The notes under the pieces: model-generated
What the model was told of the DNA's origin: nothing
The model's input: the letters and a program-made list of their open reading frames with translations, nothing else
Database searches by the model: none
In this document: positions 26,994 through 36,636 of the stretch, one piece after another
How the letters are laid out: every line of letters begins with the position of its first letter
How positions within the stretch are numbered: position 1 is the first letter of the stretch
NCBI RefSeq assembly: GCF_001046895.1
Contig: NZ_CAQI01000042.1
Coordinates: 248,001-312,000, forward strand
DNA: 64,000 nucleotides
DNA from: Pseudarthrobacter siccitolerans
GTDB lineage: Bacteria; Actinomycetota; Actinomycetes; Actinomycetales; Micrococcaceae
Reading direction: 5' to 3'
Translations under genes and position numbers: made by a program

Positions 26994-28252
26994 ACCCGAC
27001 GATGACCGCAACGGGCTCCGTGGAGACGCCTTTGCCTGAAGGGCCTCAGGTCCCGGGACGGATCCAGAGCACGGGAGATGCTGCTGGCGCCGACGGGGCA
27101 CGCTGCCCGTACCTGGTAGTGCGCGATCCGGACGCAGTCCGGGATGTGCTGCACCGGCCGGCCGACTACAGCCCCAAGAATGCCCTGGTCGCTGTGACTC
27201 CACTGGAAGGGCCTGCACTGCGTGTGCTGCAGCGCGTGGGCTTTGCGCTGCCTCCGGTGCTGGCCAGCAATGACACGGATACGCACGCCGGGATCCGCAA
27301 GGTGGTGGCGGGATTTTTCACACCTGCCACGGTTGCGGCCATGGAGCCGCGCATCCGGGAACTGGCCCGGGACTCCGCACGGACCACGTCGGACCGGCTC
27401 CGTTCGTCCGGCCAGGCGGACCTGGTGCAGACGGTCGCGGCGTTTCCCCCGGCGATTGTGATGCTGGAACTTCTCGGACTGCCTGTTCGGGATCTTGCGA
27501 ACCTTAAGCGGTGGGGCCTTGAGTCCATGGAGCTGTTCTGGGGGTGGCCGGACGAGGACCGGCAACTTGAACTTGCCCGCAGCGCCGCCGAGTTCTACGT
27601 CTGGCTGCGCCAGCTCGTGGCAGAATCCCTGGCGGCGCCCGGACGCAACCTGTTCAAATCCCTGGCCACACACGGAATGTCCACGCCCGCGATGTGCTCG
27701 CTCGGCTATTTCCTTCTGATCGCCGGACAGGAAACCACCACCCAGCTGATCAGCACCGCCCTGTTCCGGCTCCTGGAGGGCAGCGCGCCGGTCGGTTGGA
27801 AAGACGCGGCCACCGAGACAGGCTCCCGGACCACAGTCCGGCACGTGCTCACCACCGAATCCTCCGTCCCTACCTGGCGTCGTGTGGCAGCTCACGACAC
27901 GACCCTCGGCGACGCGCCGGTCCCGGCCGGTACCGAAATCCTCCTCGAACTCAGCGGAAACCAGGTCACCTCGCCCTTCGGCCATGATCGCAAGTCCTCG
28001 GCCAGGCGGCCGGATCTGCAATCCAGATTGCGGGGGTCTTTTGCGTCGCCGGGCCTGGTGTTTGGATCAGGCATCCACCGCTGCCTCGGCGCCAAGCTTG
28101 CCGAACTGGAAGCGGCCATCATCGTCCAAGAGACCGCCGCTGCCCTCCCCGGGATAGGGCTGCTGGGTCCTGACCCTGAATGGATCAGGTTTCTCTCCTT
28201 CCAGGCACCGCGGACGGTAGCTGTTATCCAAACGTCTACATGCGCTTCTTGA
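26990..28252 (+). CDS. Cytochrome P450-like protein of the biotin operon, 420 aa
   Basis: P450 with I-helix AGQETT at 245-250 and heme motif FGSGIHRCLG with Cys365. The K-helix, normally ExxR, reads HVLT at 285-288 in the context VRHVLTTESSVPTWRRVA, so both invariant residues are missing. It is coupled to bioD by ATGA and ends the operon. Position suggests a BioI-like role in supplying a pimeloyl thioester by cleaving a fatty acyl chain, but BioI keeps ExxR, so function is uncertain. The protein is otherwise full length with an intact heme ligand. Confidence 0.85.
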   Translation: MNPTMTATGSVETPLPEGPQVPGRIQSTGDAAGADGARCPYLVVRDPDAVRDVLHRPADYSPKNALVAVTPLEGPALRVLQRVGFALPPVLASNDTDTHAGIRKVVAGFFTPATVAAMEPRIRELARDSARTTSDRLRSSGQADLVQTVAAFPPAIVMLELLGLPVRDLANLKRWGLESMELFWGWPDEDRQLELARSAAEFYVWLRQLVAESLAAPGRNLFKSLATHGMSTPAMCSLGYFLLIAGQETTTQLISTALFRLLEGSAPVGWKDAATETGSRTTVRHVLTTESSVPTWRRVAAHDTTLGDAPVPAGTEILLELSGNQVTSPFGHDRKSSARRPDLQSRLRGSFASPGLVFGSGIHRCLGAKLAELEAAIIVQETAAALPGIGLLGPDPEWIRFLSFQAPRTVAVIQTSTCAS

Positions 28253-28499
28253 GAAGACGTGAAGAAGTGCAGTTCTTTCCACGCGTTGCTCGGGGGAGTC
28301 CCGTGCAAGTGCTGAAAAGTAGTGAGCAGGCAAAGATTTGCCGGATCGGGACAACGGCCGGGACTGCAACGCTGCAAGCCTGCGGCCAGGTTGCGCGACG
28401 GCCAAGGTCTACAGGGTCCGTGGGGATCCAACAATAGCCGGTATGCCCGGCCGGCAGGAGTCCCATCCCGGGCATATTCATGATGAAAGAGAGCAGTGA
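28253..28499 (+). promoter_or_regulatory. Structured leader region upstream of pntA
   Basis: 247 bases between the P450-like gene and pntA with several local hairpins: GGCAAA/TTTGCC near 28331, nested GCAAC/GTTGC and CCTG/CAGG near 28365-28395, and a 9-bp repeat TATGCCCGG/CCGGGCATA (28442-28450 and 28468-28476) just before the start. It may hold the operon terminator, the pntA promoter and a leader RNA. It matches no riboswitch class that I recognise. Confidence 0.35.
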
Positions 28500-30053
28500 A
28501 TGACACGTATTGGCATCGTGGCCGAGTTGGGTCGCGAGACGAGGGTGGCGGCAACGCCTGCCACCGTGGGAAAGATATTGGGGCTGGGCTACGACGTTGT
28601 GGTCGAGAAGGGTGCGGGGGAGTCCGCGTCCTTCCGTGATGAGGACTACGCGGCCGCGGGTGCCCTGATTGTTGGGGCTGATGAGGCGTGGGGGGCTGAG
28701 GTGGTGCTGCGGGTTAATCCGCCCACTGAGGATGAGATCGGCCGGCTGGCGGTTGGCGCCACCTTGATTGGTTCGCTGAGCCCCGGTCTGCGGCCTGAGT
28801 TGGTGGAGGCGTTGGCGGCGCGGCCGATCACGGCGCTGGCTTTGGATGCGGTGCCGCGGATCTCGCGGGCGCAGTCCATGGATGTACTCAGTTCGATGGC
28901 GAACATTGCCGGGTACCGGGCGGTGATTGAGGCCGCGCATGAGTTTGGCCGTTTTTTCACTGGCCAGGTGACGGCTGCGGGCAAAGTTCCGCCGGCAAAG
29001 GTCCTGGTAGCCGGCGCCGGTGTTGCCGGCCTGGCGGCCATCGGTGCGGCATCCAGTCTGGGCGCGATCGTGCGCGCTACTGATCCGCGGCCCGAGGTGG
29101 CGGATCAGGTCAAGTCCATTGGTGGTACTTACCTCAAGGTCGAGGTGGAGGAGGAGATGAAGTCCTCCGACGGGTACGCGAAGGCAACCTCGGAGGCGTA
29201 TAACGCCCGCGCTGCCGAGATTTACACGGAGCAGGCGGCTGATGTGGACATCATCATCACCACGGCCCTGATTCCGGGACGTCCGGCGCCGAAGCTGCTC
29301 ACCGCCGACGACGTGGCGGGTATGAAGTCCGGCAGTGTGATCGTTGACATGGCAGCCGGTCAAGGCGGAAACGTCGAAGGTTCCGTCGCCGGGGAACGGA
29401 TCGTGACCGACAACGGGGTGGTGATCCTTGGTTACACGGACCTTCCGGCCCGGTTGCCGGCCCAGGCCTCCCAGCTGTACGGGACGAACCTGGTGAACCT
29501 GCTCAAGCTCCTGACCCCGGACAAGGACGGGCAGTTGCGGATCGACTTCGATGACGTGGTGCAGCGGTCGGTGACCGTGGTGCGCGAGGGTGAGATGACG
29601 TGGCCGCCGCCCCCGGTCCAGGTTTCGGCCGCCCCCGCGGCCAAGACCCAGGCCGAGGTTGCCGAAAGTCCTGCTCCGAAGAAGAAACAGGGCCTCAGCG
29701 CCGCCGGTAAAGCGGGCTTGTTTGCAGCGGGTATCGCCGCGTTGTTCCTGGTCAACGCGGTCGCCCCGGCGCCGCTGCCGCAGCATTTCACGGTCCTGAT
29801 GCTCTCGGTTGTGGTCGGCTTCTACGTGATCGGGAAAGTCCACCACGCCCTGCACACCCCGCTGATGTCCGTCACCAACGCAATCTCCGGAATCATCGTC
29901 GTCGGGGCCCTGCTGCAGGTCACCTCCGAAAACCCGGTCATGCAGGTCCTGGCCGCGGGCGCGGTGCTGCTGGCCAGCATCAACATCTTCGGCGGCTTCG
30001 CCGTCACCCGGCGGATGCTGGCCATGTTCTCGGCCGGGAAGGCACGTTCATGA
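28500..30053 (+). CDS. pntA: NAD(P) transhydrogenase subunit alpha, 517 aa
   Basis: Proton-translocating transhydrogenase alpha subunit carrying the NAD(H)-binding domain I: N-terminal AlaDh/PNT domain ([19 protein letters not shown]), dinucleotide fold with [13 protein letters not shown] near residue 170, then an Ala/Pro-rich linker and about four C-terminal membrane helices (residues 400-510). The length and fused membrane part match E. coli PntA rather than split two-chain versions. It exchanges hydride between NADH and NADP with proton flow, supplying NADPH that the monooxygenases upstream would use. Confidence 0.95.
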   Translation: MTRIGIVAELGRETRVAATPATVGKILGLGYDVVVEKGAGESASFRDEDYAAAGALIVGADEAWGAEVVLRVNPPTEDEIGRLAVGATLIGSLSPGLRPELVEALAARPITALALDAVPRISRAQSMDVLSSMANIAGYRAVIEAAHEFGRFFTGQVTAAGKVPPAKVLVAGAGVAGLAAIGAASSLGAIVRATDPRPEVADQVKSIGGTYLKVEVEEEMKSSDGYAKATSEAYNARAAEIYTEQAADVDIIITTALIPGRPAPKLLTADDVAGMKSGSVIVDMAAGQGGNVEGSVAGERIVTDNGVVILGYTDLPARLPAQASQLYGTNLVNLLKLLTPDKDGQLRIDFDDVVQRSVTVVREGEMTWPPPPVQVSAAPAAKTQAEVAESPAPKKKQGLSAAGKAGLFAAGIAALFLVNAVAPAPLPQHFTVLMLSVVVGFYVIGKVHHALHTPLMSVTNAISGIIVVGALLQVTSENPVMQVLAAGAVLLASINIFGGFAVTRRMLAMFSAGKARS

Positions 30054-30097
30054 GCGCCATCACCGCAACAGCAGCAACACTTACGAGGAGCTCTACC

Positions 30098-31525
30098 GTG
30101 ACTGACACCGTCTCCGGTCCGTTGACCGCCGACTCCATCGCGGGGGCGGCCTATATCGTCGCGGCCCTGCTGTTCATCCTGTCCCTCGCCGGACTGAGCA
30201 AACACGAGAAAGCCCGGGCAGGGGTCGTCTACGGCATCACCGGAATGATCATCGCCCTCGCGGCCACAATCTGGCTGACCCTCCAGGGCGCCCTGGGTAC
30301 CAACACCGGCCTGACCGGCCTGGGCCTGCTCGTGGCTGCGGTAGTGGTCGGCGGGGCCATCGGACTCTGGCGCGCCCGGGTGGTCGAAATGACCGGCATG
30401 CCCGAACTGATTGCCCTGCTGCACAGCTTCGTGGGCCTCGCCGCCGTGCTCGTAGGGTGGAACGGACACCTCGCAGCTCCCGCGTTGTCTTCGGACCTGT
30501 TGGCAATCCACCACGCCGAGGTCTTCATCGGCGTGTTCATCGGCGCAGTGACGTTCACCGGCTCGATCGTTGCGTTCCTGAAACTCTCCGCCCGGATGAA
30601 ATCCTCACCCCTGATGCTCCCGGGCAAAAACGCGATCAACCTCGGCACCCTCGTTGTGTTCGTCGCCCTGACCGTCTGGTACGTCAACGACTCCCAGCTC
30701 TGGCTCCTCATCGTCGTCACCCTCCTGGCCCTCGGGCTCGGCTGGCACCTGGTCGCCTCAATCGGCGGCGGCGACATGCCCGTCGTCGTCTCCATGCTCA
30801 ACAGCTACTCCGGCTGGGCCGCCGCCGCGGCCGGCTTCCTGCTCAACAACGACCTGCTCATCATCACCGGCGCCCTCGTAGGCTCCTCCGGCGCCTACCT
30901 GTCCTACATCATGTGCAAGGCCATGAACCGGTCCTTCATCTCCGTGATCGCCGGCGGCTTCGGCATCGCCGCCCCCGACAGCAAAGGAGACACCGACCAG
31001 GGCGACCACCGCGAAATCACCGCCGAAGCGACAGCGGAAATGCTCACCAACGCCTCATCCGTCGTCATCACCCCCGGCTACGGCATGGCCGTCGCCCAAG
31101 CCCAGTACCCCGTCGCCGAACTCGCGCACCAGCTCCGCGAAAAGGGTGTGAACGTCCGGTTCGGGATCCACCCCGTCGCAGGCCGCCTCCCAGGACACAT
31201 GAACGTCCTCCTCGCCGAAGCCAAAGTCCCCTACGACATCGTCCTGGAAATGGACGAAATCAACGACGACCTCGGCGACACCTCCGTGGTCCTGGTCATC
31301 GGCGCCAACGACACAGTCAACCCCGCCGCCGCCGAAGACCCAGGCAGCCCCATCGCAGGCATGCCCGTCCTCAAAGTCTGGGAAGCCGACAACGTTGTCG
31401 TGTTCAAACGCTCCATGGCCGCCGGCTACGCAGGCGTCCAAAACCCCCTCTTCTACCGCGACAACTCCCAAATGCTCTTCGGCGACGCCAAAACCCGCGT
31501 CGAAGACATCCTCAAAGCCTTCTGA
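30098..31525 (+). CDS. pntB: NAD(P) transhydrogenase subunit beta, 475 aa
   Basis: Beta subunit with N-terminal membrane helices beginning [18 protein letters not shown] and a C-terminal NADP-binding domain ([16 protein letters not shown], then [10 protein letters not shown] and [18 protein letters not shown]). GTG at 30098 has a strong GAGGAG seven bases upstream and gives a start that aligns with E. coli PntB. ATG 30050, overlapping the pntA stop, would add 16 low-complexity residues and lacks that site. Confidence 0.93.
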   Translation: MTDTVSGPLTADSIAGAAYIVAALLFILSLAGLSKHEKARAGVVYGITGMIIALAATIWLTLQGALGTNTGLTGLGLLVAAVVVGGAIGLWRARVVEMTGMPELIALLHSFVGLAAVLVGWNGHLAAPALSSDLLAIHHAEVFIGVFIGAVTFTGSIVAFLKLSARMKSSPLMLPGKNAINLGTLVVFVALTVWYVNDSQLWLLIVVTLLALGLGWHLVASIGGGDMPVVVSMLNSYSGWAAAAAGFLLNNDLLIITGALVGSSGAYLSYIMCKAMNRSFISVIAGGFGIAAPDSKGDTDQGDHREITAEATAEMLTNASSVVITPGYGMAVAQAQYPVAELAHQLREKGVNVRFGIHPVAGRLPGHMNVLLAEAKVPYDIVLEMDEINDDLGDTSVVLVIGANDTVNPAAAEDPGSPIAGMPVLKVWEADNVVVFKRSMAAGYAGVQNPLFYRDNSQMLFGDAKTRVEDILKAF

Positions 31526-31589
31526 CGATGGCGGGTGGTCCATACCTGGTCGTACCTTACAAATGCACTACTGATAGAGAGAAGGCAAT

Positions 31590-31829
31590 ATGTCCGGACG
31601 ACAAGCATCTCCCAACCGACCTGTTCGACTGGCCGGCCGGGCACGTCCGGCCGAACTGATTCCCGCTGCAGGAAATGCGTCAACACCCCGAGAAGCCATC
31701 AACATCGACGAACTGTGCGCGTCACCCTGGATTGGACTTCACTATCGCCACGAGTTCTTACTCCACCATCGGCATGAGTTGCTGGAAGAATCCGAAGAGT
31801 TGAACACCCGGAAGTTCCGCACCGATTGA
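31590..31829 (+). CDS. Possible small protein, 79 aa
   Basis: ATG 31590 follows GAGAAGG at good spacing, and the frame is open for 79 residues rich in Arg, Glu and His (SPWIGLHYRHEFLLHHRHEL near the middle). No family recognised. It lies in the 434-base gap between the convergent pntB and debranching-enzyme genes; the rest of that gap shows nothing definite. Confidence 0.3.
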   Translation: MSGRQASPNRPVRLAGRARPAELIPAAGNASTPREAINIDELCASPWIGLHYRHEFLLHHRHELLEESEELNTRKFRTD

Positions 31830-31959
31830 TGCTGCCTGAAACGGACCGCGAAGCGGGGTGATCCACCGATCAGTGCGCTGCAGGCTGGAACAGCTCAACA
31901 ATCGAGCAGTCGCGCCCAGCCTGCAGCGCAGGGCAGCAATTACTTCGGGCCGGCCCCGG

Positions 31960-34116
31960 TTACTCGTTCTTGCGGCGGTCTGCCTCCTCCACGAGTTCGG
32001 TCATCCATGGCCGGTGCCCGTAGTGAAAGACCATTCCTTCGGGAAGCCCCTGCACAGTGGGTACGGAATTGGTGATGTCGATTGTGATCCGGCCCCCTGC
32101 CATCGGTGCGTTAGTGATGTGCAGGTCGCCGAAGGATTCCGGGAGCACAGGATCCATCCAGAGGCCTCCACGGGACACGTGGGCGTCGTACCGCATAAGG
32201 CTCGTTACTAGCCGGATCGGCGTAGTCGCCGCCCACGCCTGGGGTGAGCAGGCCGTTGGATAGGGGACAGGCGCAGTGAGTTGCTCCCGGCTGAAACCGC
32301 AAAATAATTCCGGTAGCCGGCCGTCGGAGTAATCGGCCGCCTCCAGCAGGGCAGTGGCGATCTGTTGCGCCTCGGCCACGAAGCCGTACCGCAGCAGACC
32401 AGCCGCGATGATCGCATTGTCGTGGGGCCAGACCGAGCCGTTGTGGTAGCTCGCGGGGTTGTAGGCGCCCATATCGCTGGCCAGCGTGCGCACTCCCCAG
32501 CCGCTGAACATCTCCGGTGACATGAGCCGTTCAACTACCTGTTGAGCCTTGTCCTCGTCGACGATGCCGAGGAATAGACAGTGGCCCATGTTTGAGGCGC
32601 AGGCATCCACCTGCCGTTTGTTGCCGTCGAGAGCGATGGCGTAGTATCCGCGCTCAGGAATCCAGAACTGCTCGTTGAACTGTTTCTTCAGCTGCGCCGC
32701 CCGGTCAGTGAGCTGATCCGCCAAAGCCATATCGGCGGCGTCGTACGCCATCCAAGCGCGCGACACATACGCGCTGTAGACGTAAGCCTGCACCTCGCAG
32801 AGCGCGATCGGCGGCTTGGCCAGGGTGCCATCGGCGAAGTTGACGCCATCCCAGGAGTCCTTCCAGCCCTGGTTGATCAGCCCCTGGGGGTTGAGACGCT
32901 CATACTCGACGAACCCATCGCCGTCCTTGTCGCCGTAGTCCCGGATCCAGTCCAGTGCACGGTCCGCGTGGGGCAGCAGCGCCGCGATCGTTTCCTTGGC
33001 GAACCCCCACCGGCTCACCGATGCCAGCACCGTCACGAACAGGGGAGTGGCATCGACGCTGCCGTAGTACGCGGACTTGCCACCCAGGGAAAGCCCGCTG
33101 GAGACATCGAGCCTGATCTCGTGCAGGATCTTGCCGGGCTCCTCCTCGCTCATGGGGTCCACCACAATCCCTTGACGGTCCGCCAAGGTCTGCAGGGTGC
33201 CCAGGGCCAGGGACGGGTCCACGGGCATTGCCATGACAGATGCCCACAACGAGTCCCGGCCAAACAAGGTCATGAACCAGGGTGCCCCGGCGGCGACCAC
33301 CACCCGGTCCGGATGGTCCGGGTCCTCGATGCGGAGGGCGCCGAGATCATCGTAACTGCGGCGAAGGGTCCGTTCGATGGAGGGGTTTCCCATGTGCAGC
33401 ACCGGGATCTTGGCCACCCATTCCTTTCTGCGCCGGTCCCGGGGGGACAACCCGTCGGCGTCAAAATGGACGAATGCGGCCGCCGGACGGTTTCCCTCTG
33501 CGCTGGGTACCACCGTCAGGACGGTGCTCCAGTGACCGTGCGGCGGTACGGACACCTGGTAGGTGAGGGCCTCCGGCGTAATGTCTGCTCCGGGGGCCTC
33601 AATTGTGACGCTCTTCTTGACGTCCTGCCAGAAAGCCCGGATAGCCAGCGTCTCGCTGTCGGACTGGCGGGCCTCGTCCCAGCGCCGCTGGATTCGTGCT
33701 TCTTTCACCTCGAAGACGTCCGCGAAGTCCGCCTCAATGCTCAGGGCAACCATGCATTCGGCCGACGCCGGGGAGTAGTTGCGGATGGTAATCCGCTCCT
33801 GGATTCCGGCTCCCAGTTCCCGCAGTCGCTCGACAATCAGAGCGCTGTCCGCAGACCCGTCGGAGCGGGGAACCCGGCCGACGAACAGTGCCCGGTACGG
33901 CGTCTTCGTCTCCGCAGCCAGCGGCTCAAGAGGCTGACCGTCAACCGTTAGCCGCCAGCCAGACAGGATGCGGGTGTCTTGAACGAAGAGACCATGAGGA
34001 TGGTCGGAGTACATATCCCCGTTCGATAGGGAGATGCAAAACGATGATCCCTCCACCAAAGTGACCGCCCCGGGCCCCAACGGCCCGGCAGCCGTATCCG
34101 CATTCCACCCAGCCAT
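31960..34116 (-). CDS. Glycogen debranching enzyme-type amylo-alpha-1,6-glucosidase, 718 aa
   Basis: Two-domain protein: an N-terminal GDE-type beta domain (GSSFCISLSNGDMYSDHPHGLFVQDTR split around residues 23-50) and a C-terminal (alpha/alpha)6 domain with FGRDSLWASVMA and HNGSVWPHDNAIIAAG. The family is annotated as amylo-alpha-1,6-glucosidase or trehalose/glucan-related hydrolase. ATG 34116 is preferred: it has GAGGGG seven bases upstream and begins MAGWNAD, the usual family start. A longer GTG frame from 34233 lacks a ribosome site. Monocistronic. Confidence 0.85.
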   Translation of the reverse strand: MAGWNADTAAGPLGPGAVTLVEGSSFCISLSNGDMYSDHPHGLFVQDTRILSGWRLTVDGQPLEPLAAETKTPYRALFVGRVPRSDGSADSALIVERLRELGAGIQERITIRNYSPASAECMVALSIEADFADVFEVKEARIQRRWDEARQSDSETLAIRAFWQDVKKSVTIEAPGADITPEALTYQVSVPPHGHWSTVLTVVPSAEGNRPAAAFVHFDADGLSPRDRRRKEWVAKIPVLHMGNPSIERTLRRSYDDLGALRIEDPDHPDRVVVAAGAPWFMTLFGRDSLWASVMAMPVDPSLALGTLQTLADRQGIVVDPMSEEEPGKILHEIRLDVSSGLSLGGKSAYYGSVDATPLFVTVLASVSRWGFAKETIAALLPHADRALDWIRDYGDKDGDGFVEYERLNPQGLINQGWKDSWDGVNFADGTLAKPPIALCEVQAYVYSAYVSRAWMAYDAADMALADQLTDRAAQLKKQFNEQFWIPERGYYAIALDGNKRQVDACASNMGHCLFLGIVDEDKAQQVVERLMSPEMFSGWGVRTLASDMGAYNPASYHNGSVWPHDNAIIAAGLLRYGFVAEAQQIATALLEAADYSDGRLPELFCGFSREQLTAPVPYPTACSPQAWAATTPIRLVTSLMRYDAHVSRGGLWMDPVLPESFGDLHITNAPMAGGRITIDITNSVPTVQGLPEGMVFHYGHRPWMTELVEEADRRKNE

Positions 34117-34544
34117 CCCAGTCCCCTCTACAGACCGACGCCGCATATCTTGGGCCCTATAGGGCGCAGATCTCGCTGCCAATTCTTCGGTCGACGCTAC
34201 TCCTGCTCCCTCCCCTAAACCAGAGGTGGACACTTTATGCCGGAGCGCGGTGAAAGCACTTTTTTGTAGGGAGAAGACCCCCGGTCAAAGCGGGTGGTCA
34301 ACTGAGACTCCTCAAATGAGAGGCGACACTAGCGATCTTCATCATTGCCACACCGACACTGCGGAATGCAAAAGCAGGGGCTCCGCAGGAACGCAGACCA
34401 CTCATATGGTCGAGGTGGGGACCAGCCTTGCACTTCCACCGGCCCGGGTCCTTACTAGTGGGGGAGGCAAAGCCTCACGAGCCTGCCACCAACAGTTCGT
34501 GTGGGGTGGAGGCTTGACCAATGGCTATCGGAGGACAAAACACA
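34117..34544. other. Gene-free divergent promoter region
   Basis: About 430 bases between the divergent debranching-enzyme gene and the ABM-like gene. No coding signal; it presumably holds two promoters. No confident hexamers assigned. Confidence 0.35.
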
Positions 34545-34847
34545 ATGTTCGCTCGCGTCAGCACGTACCGGACCGCATCTGACAGCACCGGAGCACCTTC
34601 AGAAGAAACCGTCAGCCGAGTGCTTGCCTTGCCAGGATGCAGGGGAATCTATTACCTGCTGGGCAAAGAAAACACATCACTCTCGATAACGCTTTGGGAT
34701 GATGAGAATGCGCTTGCAGGGAGCCGTCAGGTCACAGATCGTATCCGCTCCGAGACCAGCGCGGAGCAACACATGGAGGTCCTTGGAGTGGACGAATTTG
34801 ATGTGCTAACCCAGCAGCTTAAGGGCCAGGCAGAGCCAAGCCGTTAG
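34545..34847 (+). CDS. Antibiotic-biosynthesis-monooxygenase-like small protein, 100 aa
   Basis: MFARVSTYR at the start, then LPGCRGIYYLLGKE and ITLWDDENALAGSR, the layout of the dimeric alpha/beta-barrel (ABM) fold found in heme-degrading and quinone-modifying small proteins. No catalytic role can be assigned. ATG 34545 has GGAGG ten bases upstream; ATG 34521 also has GGAGG eight bases upstream and would add eight residues. Monocistronic as far as visible. Confidence 0.6.
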   Translation: MFARVSTYRTASDSTGAPSEETVSRVLALPGCRGIYYLLGKENTSLSITLWDDENALAGSRQVTDRIRSETSAEQHMEVLGVDEFDVLTQQLKGQAEPSR

Positions 34848-35260
34848 TTGCGCCTCTCGGCCGGCCGGTACCTGTCACCAAAGGCGACCAAGGAGCTCTG
34901 GAGCAGCGTCCTTCTGCCCAGTATGTCCACTGGCCGGGAACGGGATTCTGCCGGGAGTGGGCTGACCATCCAGGCGGCGAACACATTGTGAGGAACCTTC
35001 AGGCTCATCGCCTGATCAAAGAGACGCAACACAGGTTCGTGGAAGAGCCCATCTTTGAGCTGGAAGCCCGGGCAGAAGGTTTCAACGCCGATGAATACCC
35101 GAACTGCCCGGCGCATGGCCTCCGGGTCGCCGAGGGATTGGAAATGCGTCTCCAGGTCTGCCGCTGTCGGCAGGGTGAATTCTTCGCGGATGCTGTCCCA
35201 GATATGCTCCGGGACAGCCGGCCAAAACCGCTCAGCCAACACACTCGACGCAGTAGGCAT
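34844..35260 (-). CDS. Hypothetical protein, possible MbcA/ParS-like C-terminus, 138 aa
   Basis: Start ATG 35260 lies inside the end of the DUF4193 gene, with AAGGACG upstream, so the two overlap by 29 bases; GTG or TTG starts near 35240 are alternatives. The C-terminal part VFAAWMVSPLPAESRSRPVDILG recalls the toxin-binding domain of Xre/MbcA/ParS antitoxins (NAWL...P...G..PLDLL), but the match is weak and no RES toxin gene is nearby. Convergent with the ABM-like gene, whose stop it meets within four bases. Confidence 0.55.
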   Translation of the reverse strand: MPTASSVLAERFWPAVPEHIWDSIREEFTLPTAADLETHFQSLGDPEAMRRAVRVFIGVETFCPGFQLKDGLFHEPVLRLFDQAMSLKVPHNVFAAWMVSPLPAESRSRPVDILGRRTLLQSSLVAFGDRYRPAERRN

Positions 35261-35531
35261 GGCCGTCCTTCTCGCTCGCCTTCTGAGAACGGTGGCGGAC
35301 CAGGAAGCAGGAATAGCAGGTGAACTCATCGTCAGCCTGCGGGATGACCTGGACGACGAGCTCTTCGGCAATGAACTCGCCACCAGGGGTCAGGCCGTCC
35401 AGGGCGTCAGCCTCGTCGAGCTCCTGAACCACGGATTTCGCATCAGGGGCTTTAGCAGTCTTCAGGGCCTCCAGGGAGTTTTCCTGGGATTCCTTGACGT
35501 CAGTGCGCAGTTCATCGTAATCGGTTGCCAC
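35232..35531 (-). CDS. DUF4193 family protein, 99 aa
   Basis: Actinobacterial DUF4193 protein: N-terminal MATDYDELRTDVKESQENS, acidic middle, and a C-terminal zinc-ribbon-like part with CYSC and YCVEC. GTG start at 35531. These proteins are widely conserved in actinobacteria with unknown function; the four cysteines suggest zinc binding. It overlaps the next gene by 29 bases, suggesting cotranscription. Confidence 0.85.
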   Translation of the reverse strand: MATDYDELRTDVKESQENSLEALKTAKAPDAKSVVQELDEADALDGLTPGGEFIAEELVVQVIPQADDEFTCYSCFLVRHRSQKASEKDGHAYCVECVG

Positions 35532-35789
35532 GAAAGTGCATCTCTTCTCTGTCAGGGGGTATTACCGATCCTGCAACGTACAGGACATGGGAAGAATTCC
35601 CTAAAAGAGCGGCTTCATGGGCACACAATCAGAACCGCCGGGAACATGGCATTGCCGACGGTCAGTGGGGCACCTGGGGTTTCAATATCAGGAAGTGGCA
35701 CCTAATGTGGGGCAAAGCCGACGGCCGCGAAATTTGCGGAACCAACCATCGGATTTGAGCGTCTTACAACTCTGGTCTTTGGGGGAACC

Positions 35790-36581
35790 TTGAGCAATCC
35801 GGAATACCCGCAGCAGCAACAGCCGCGCGTCTTCGATACTTCGTTCGACTACCAGACCGACACCCCTCCAGGGACTGACCCGGACAGTGGCAGTCCAAGG
35901 CTCCGGGCGGACCATCAGTTGCTGTGGACCAAGACGCTGAACTCCGGCGTCCTCTTCGAACCGACCGCGCGGCCGAAGCGTACGGACGGCTACCTCATCT
36001 TCACCGACCCCTCCAGAGTGATGCATTGGTACGGCAGTGACGCCATCACCCACTCCTACACCGGCCGGGCACGTACGGCGTCTCTGGCGAACGCCATCGC
36101 CTCGCTGAATGAGGAGCAGCGGGCCCGCTACCTGAAGCCGCCGTACACCATCGGCAGTGCGATGATCTGGCCCGTCAGGAAGAAGGACCGACCCACGATG
36201 AACCAGGCGAGGGGGCTCAGGTCGCTCATCGCCGACCGGATGGATCTGACCCTGGAGTGCATCCGGCGTCATTACGCAGGAGAACCGGAGAGCCCACTGG
36301 CCAATGTCATCAACGCGTACGCGGACTTCTTTGCGTTCTTCGACGGATTCAAGGAGTTCGTGGACTTCTTCCACTTTCAAGACCTCGTGACGCCCGACTA
36401 CGAAGAGGTTCGGTTCTACCTTCCCTTCGACAACTTCAAGCGTTCAGGGATGCCGGCCACAAAAGACGAGTACGTAACGTACCGGGAGGCCACGCTCGAG
36501 TTCATCGCGGCTCGGAACCGTCGGATGGCTGAGTGGGTCAAGGAAAACCACCGCGAGATCGAGGTTCGCCATGCGGACTGA
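35790..36581 (+). CDS. DUF6994 family protein, 263 aa
   Basis: TTG start with GGGGGA upstream. The protein has QLLWTKTL, YTIGSAMIWPV, INAYADFFAFFDGF and VRFYLPFDNFKRSG, the pattern of an uncharacterised actinobacterial family that I know as DUF6994; function unknown. Soluble, with no signal or membrane segment. Its last 80 or so codons have a diverged second copy at 43081-43320, which marks the two sides of a 6.5-kb segment. Overlaps a possible upstream start of the next gene. Confidence 0.7.
   Translation: MSNPEYPQQQQPRVFDTSFDYQTDTPPGTDPDSGSPRLRADHQLLWTKTLNSGVLFEPTARPKRTDGYLIFTDPSRVMHWYGSDAITHSYTGRARTASLANAIASLNEEQRARYLKPPYTIGSAMIWPVRKKDRPTMNQARGLRSLIADRMDLTLECIRRHYAGEPESPLANVINAYADFFAFFDGFKEFVDFFHFQDLVTPDYEEVRFYLPFDNFKRSGMPATKDEYVTYREATLEFIAARNRRMAEWVKENHREIEVRHAD
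36340..36581 (+). repeat. Direct repeat, copy 1 (DUF6994 3' end)
   Basis: The last 240 or so bases of the DUF6994 gene are repeated in the same orientation at about 43081-43320, by eye at roughly three-quarters identity or a little more, with no frameshift between the copies' coding frames. Confidence 0.75.
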
Positions 36582-36636
36582 CTACCCGGCAACGTCTCAG
36601 AGTTATAGTCCGCGCATTGAAGCCATAGGGGGATTC

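Noticed and set aside
28253..28499. Cobalamin riboswitch ahead of pntA
   Set aside because: Some phrases resemble B12 riboswitch parts (GTGCAAGT, CTGCAAC), but the B12 box and element order do not match, and pntAB is not a usual target.
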